Origin: Planctomycetaceae bacterium UBA4732
GTDB taxonomy: Bacteria > Planctomycetota > Planctomycetia > Gemmatales > Gemmataceae
Assembly (NCBI GenBank): GCA_002404095.1
Contig: DHJA01000148.1
Coordinates: 20,924 to 34,118, forward strand
Reading direction: 5' to 3'
DNA length: 13,195 bases
The notes under the pieces were generated by a model. It had not been told where the DNA came from and ran no database searches. It was given only the letters and a program-made list of their open reading frames with translations. How positions within the stretch are numbered: the stretch's first letter is position 1; every line of letters begins with the position of its first letter. The translations under genes and the position numbers were made by a program. Below are positions 12,677-13,195 of the stretch, piece by piece.

Positions 12677-13195
12677 ATGCAAACCATTCTCTTCGTCATC
12701 CCGAGCCTCGACTACGGCGGCGCCGCCCGTCAGCTCACGTTGATCGCGGAGGGACTGCCGCGCGAACGCTTTCATGCCCGCGTCTGCGTCCTCGGCCGCA
12801 CCGCTCCGTGGGCGGAGGAGTTGCGCGCGGCCGGCGTCGAAGTGGATATTTTGGGGTGGAAAAGACCTTTTGAATTGGCGCCGTTTTTCGCCCTGAGTCG
12901 CTTATTGACCGAGCTGCGGCCCGACGTGGTACATTGCTGGGGCCGCACCCCTCTGCGCGCCCTCGAGGCCGTAGTCGGCGTTCGCGGCGCCGGCCGAGTG
13001 TTTGTCAGCGCCGCTCTGCCGCCGGGACGGTCCATGAACTGGTTCGACCGCTGGCTGTTACGACGGGCAGATGCTGTCATGGCGTTTGGCGAGGCGGAGG
13101 CCGACCGCTATCGTCGTCTCGGCGTCCGCGCTGAGCGCGTCGCGGTCGTTGCCCCCGGAGTGCGGCCGGCGCCCCTCACCCCCGACCCCTCTCCC
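12677..13195 (+). CDS. Glycosyltransferase family 4 protein, N-terminal part (runs off the window)
   Basis: An open frame of 173 codons reaches the window edge without a stop. Its beginning, ILFVIPSLDYGGAARQLTLIA followed by LPRERFHARVCVLG, is the typical start of a GT-B fold family 4 glycosyltransferase, including the GG-x-x-RQ loop. LLTELRPDVVHCWG, AVMAFGEAEADRY and VVAPGV continue the acceptor-binding lobe. The nucleotide-sugar-binding lobe would lie beyond the window. Such enzymes build surface polysaccharide or glycolipid; the sugar is unknown. The last eight visible residues, PLTPDPSP, come from a repeat and not from the family. It starts 10 bases after the hpt stop, without a clear ribosome site. 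Confidence 0.83.
   Translation, partial: MQTILFVIPSLDYGGAARQLTLIAEGLPRERFHARVCVLGRTAPWAEELRAAGVEVDILGWKRPFELAPFFALSRLLTELRPDVVHCWGRTPLRALEAVVGVRGAGRVFVSAALPPGRSMNWFDRWLLRRADAVMAFGEAEADRYRRLGVRAERVAVVAPGVRPAPLTPDPSP
13172..13195. repeat. Left part of a dispersed repeat at the window edge, inside a gene
   Basis: The C-rich sequence CCCCTCACCCCCGACCCC followed by TCTCCC, translated PLTPDPSP, is the left part of a dispersed palindromic repeat I recall from many bacterial genomes. There it usually continues into a complementary G-rich arm read as RGEG. Here it follows the VVAPGV segment of the glycosyltransferase, where the two lobes meet. The other arm is outside the window, so either an in-frame insertion or a disrupted gene is possible. 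Confidence 0.5.

Noticed and set aside
11824..12699. 291-codon - strand frame across the repeat and hpt
   Set aside because: Antisense shadow of hpt joined to translated palindromes; no domain or ribosome site.

Overview
The window is GC-rich chromosomal DNA that looks planctomycetal, and within that phylum most like a Gemmata/Pirellula-type genome. The main grounds are a secreted DUF1549/DUF1553 protein with a CAQCH motif (a family greatly expanded in Planctomycetota), small conserved proteins whose composition resembles planctomycete hypothetical proteins, weak or missing Shine-Dalgarno sites at some starts, and many short palindromic repeats between and inside genes. No rRNA, tRNA, CRISPR array, transposase or phage gene is visible. 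No stretch longer than about 240 bases lacks a gene.

Layout: (1) 1-1758, a membrane-embedded M48 zinc peptidase on +. (2) 1786-3580, all on -: galactokinase, then a two-gene toxin-antitoxin (TA) module with a ParE/RelE-like toxin and an antitoxin of a type I cannot assign. (3) 3597-3701, two strong stem-loops between galactokinase and the next gene. (4) 3714-5603 on -, the exported DUF1549/DUF1553 protein. (5) 5832-6469, two small convergent unknown genes whose stop codons both lie in one palindrome. (6) 6636-7321 on +, a two-gene unit of a small helical protein and an HNH nuclease. (7) 7462-9903 on +, a SWIM-SNF2 helicase. (8) 9984-10507 on +, a second TA module (PF09720-type antitoxin and ParE-like toxin). 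(9) 11474-10518 on -, a divergent RNase HII-like nuclease, sharing a short promoter region with a HIT-family (HINT) hydrolase on +. (10) 11915-12116, a MITE-like nest of palindromes. (11) 12148 to the window end, hypoxanthine phosphoribosyltransferase and the start of a family 4 glycosyltransferase that runs off the edge.

The genes do not form one pathway. Housekeeping functions (galactose use, purine salvage, nucleotide hydrolysis, RNA:DNA hybrid processing) are interleaved with small accessory modules: two TA pairs and the HNH pair. The repeats are the most unusual aspect. At least five palindromic elements are visible. Two sit in frame inside coding sequences (the helicase and the glycosyltransferase), one holds the stop codons of two convergent genes, and one has a second partial copy at the left edge. 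The best candidates for undescribed biology are the unassigned antitoxin at 2046-2282, the HNH two-gene unit at 6636-7321, and the palindrome cluster at 11915-12116. I found no clear multi-gene defence or biosynthetic system. All family names come from reading motifs by eye; no database was searched.
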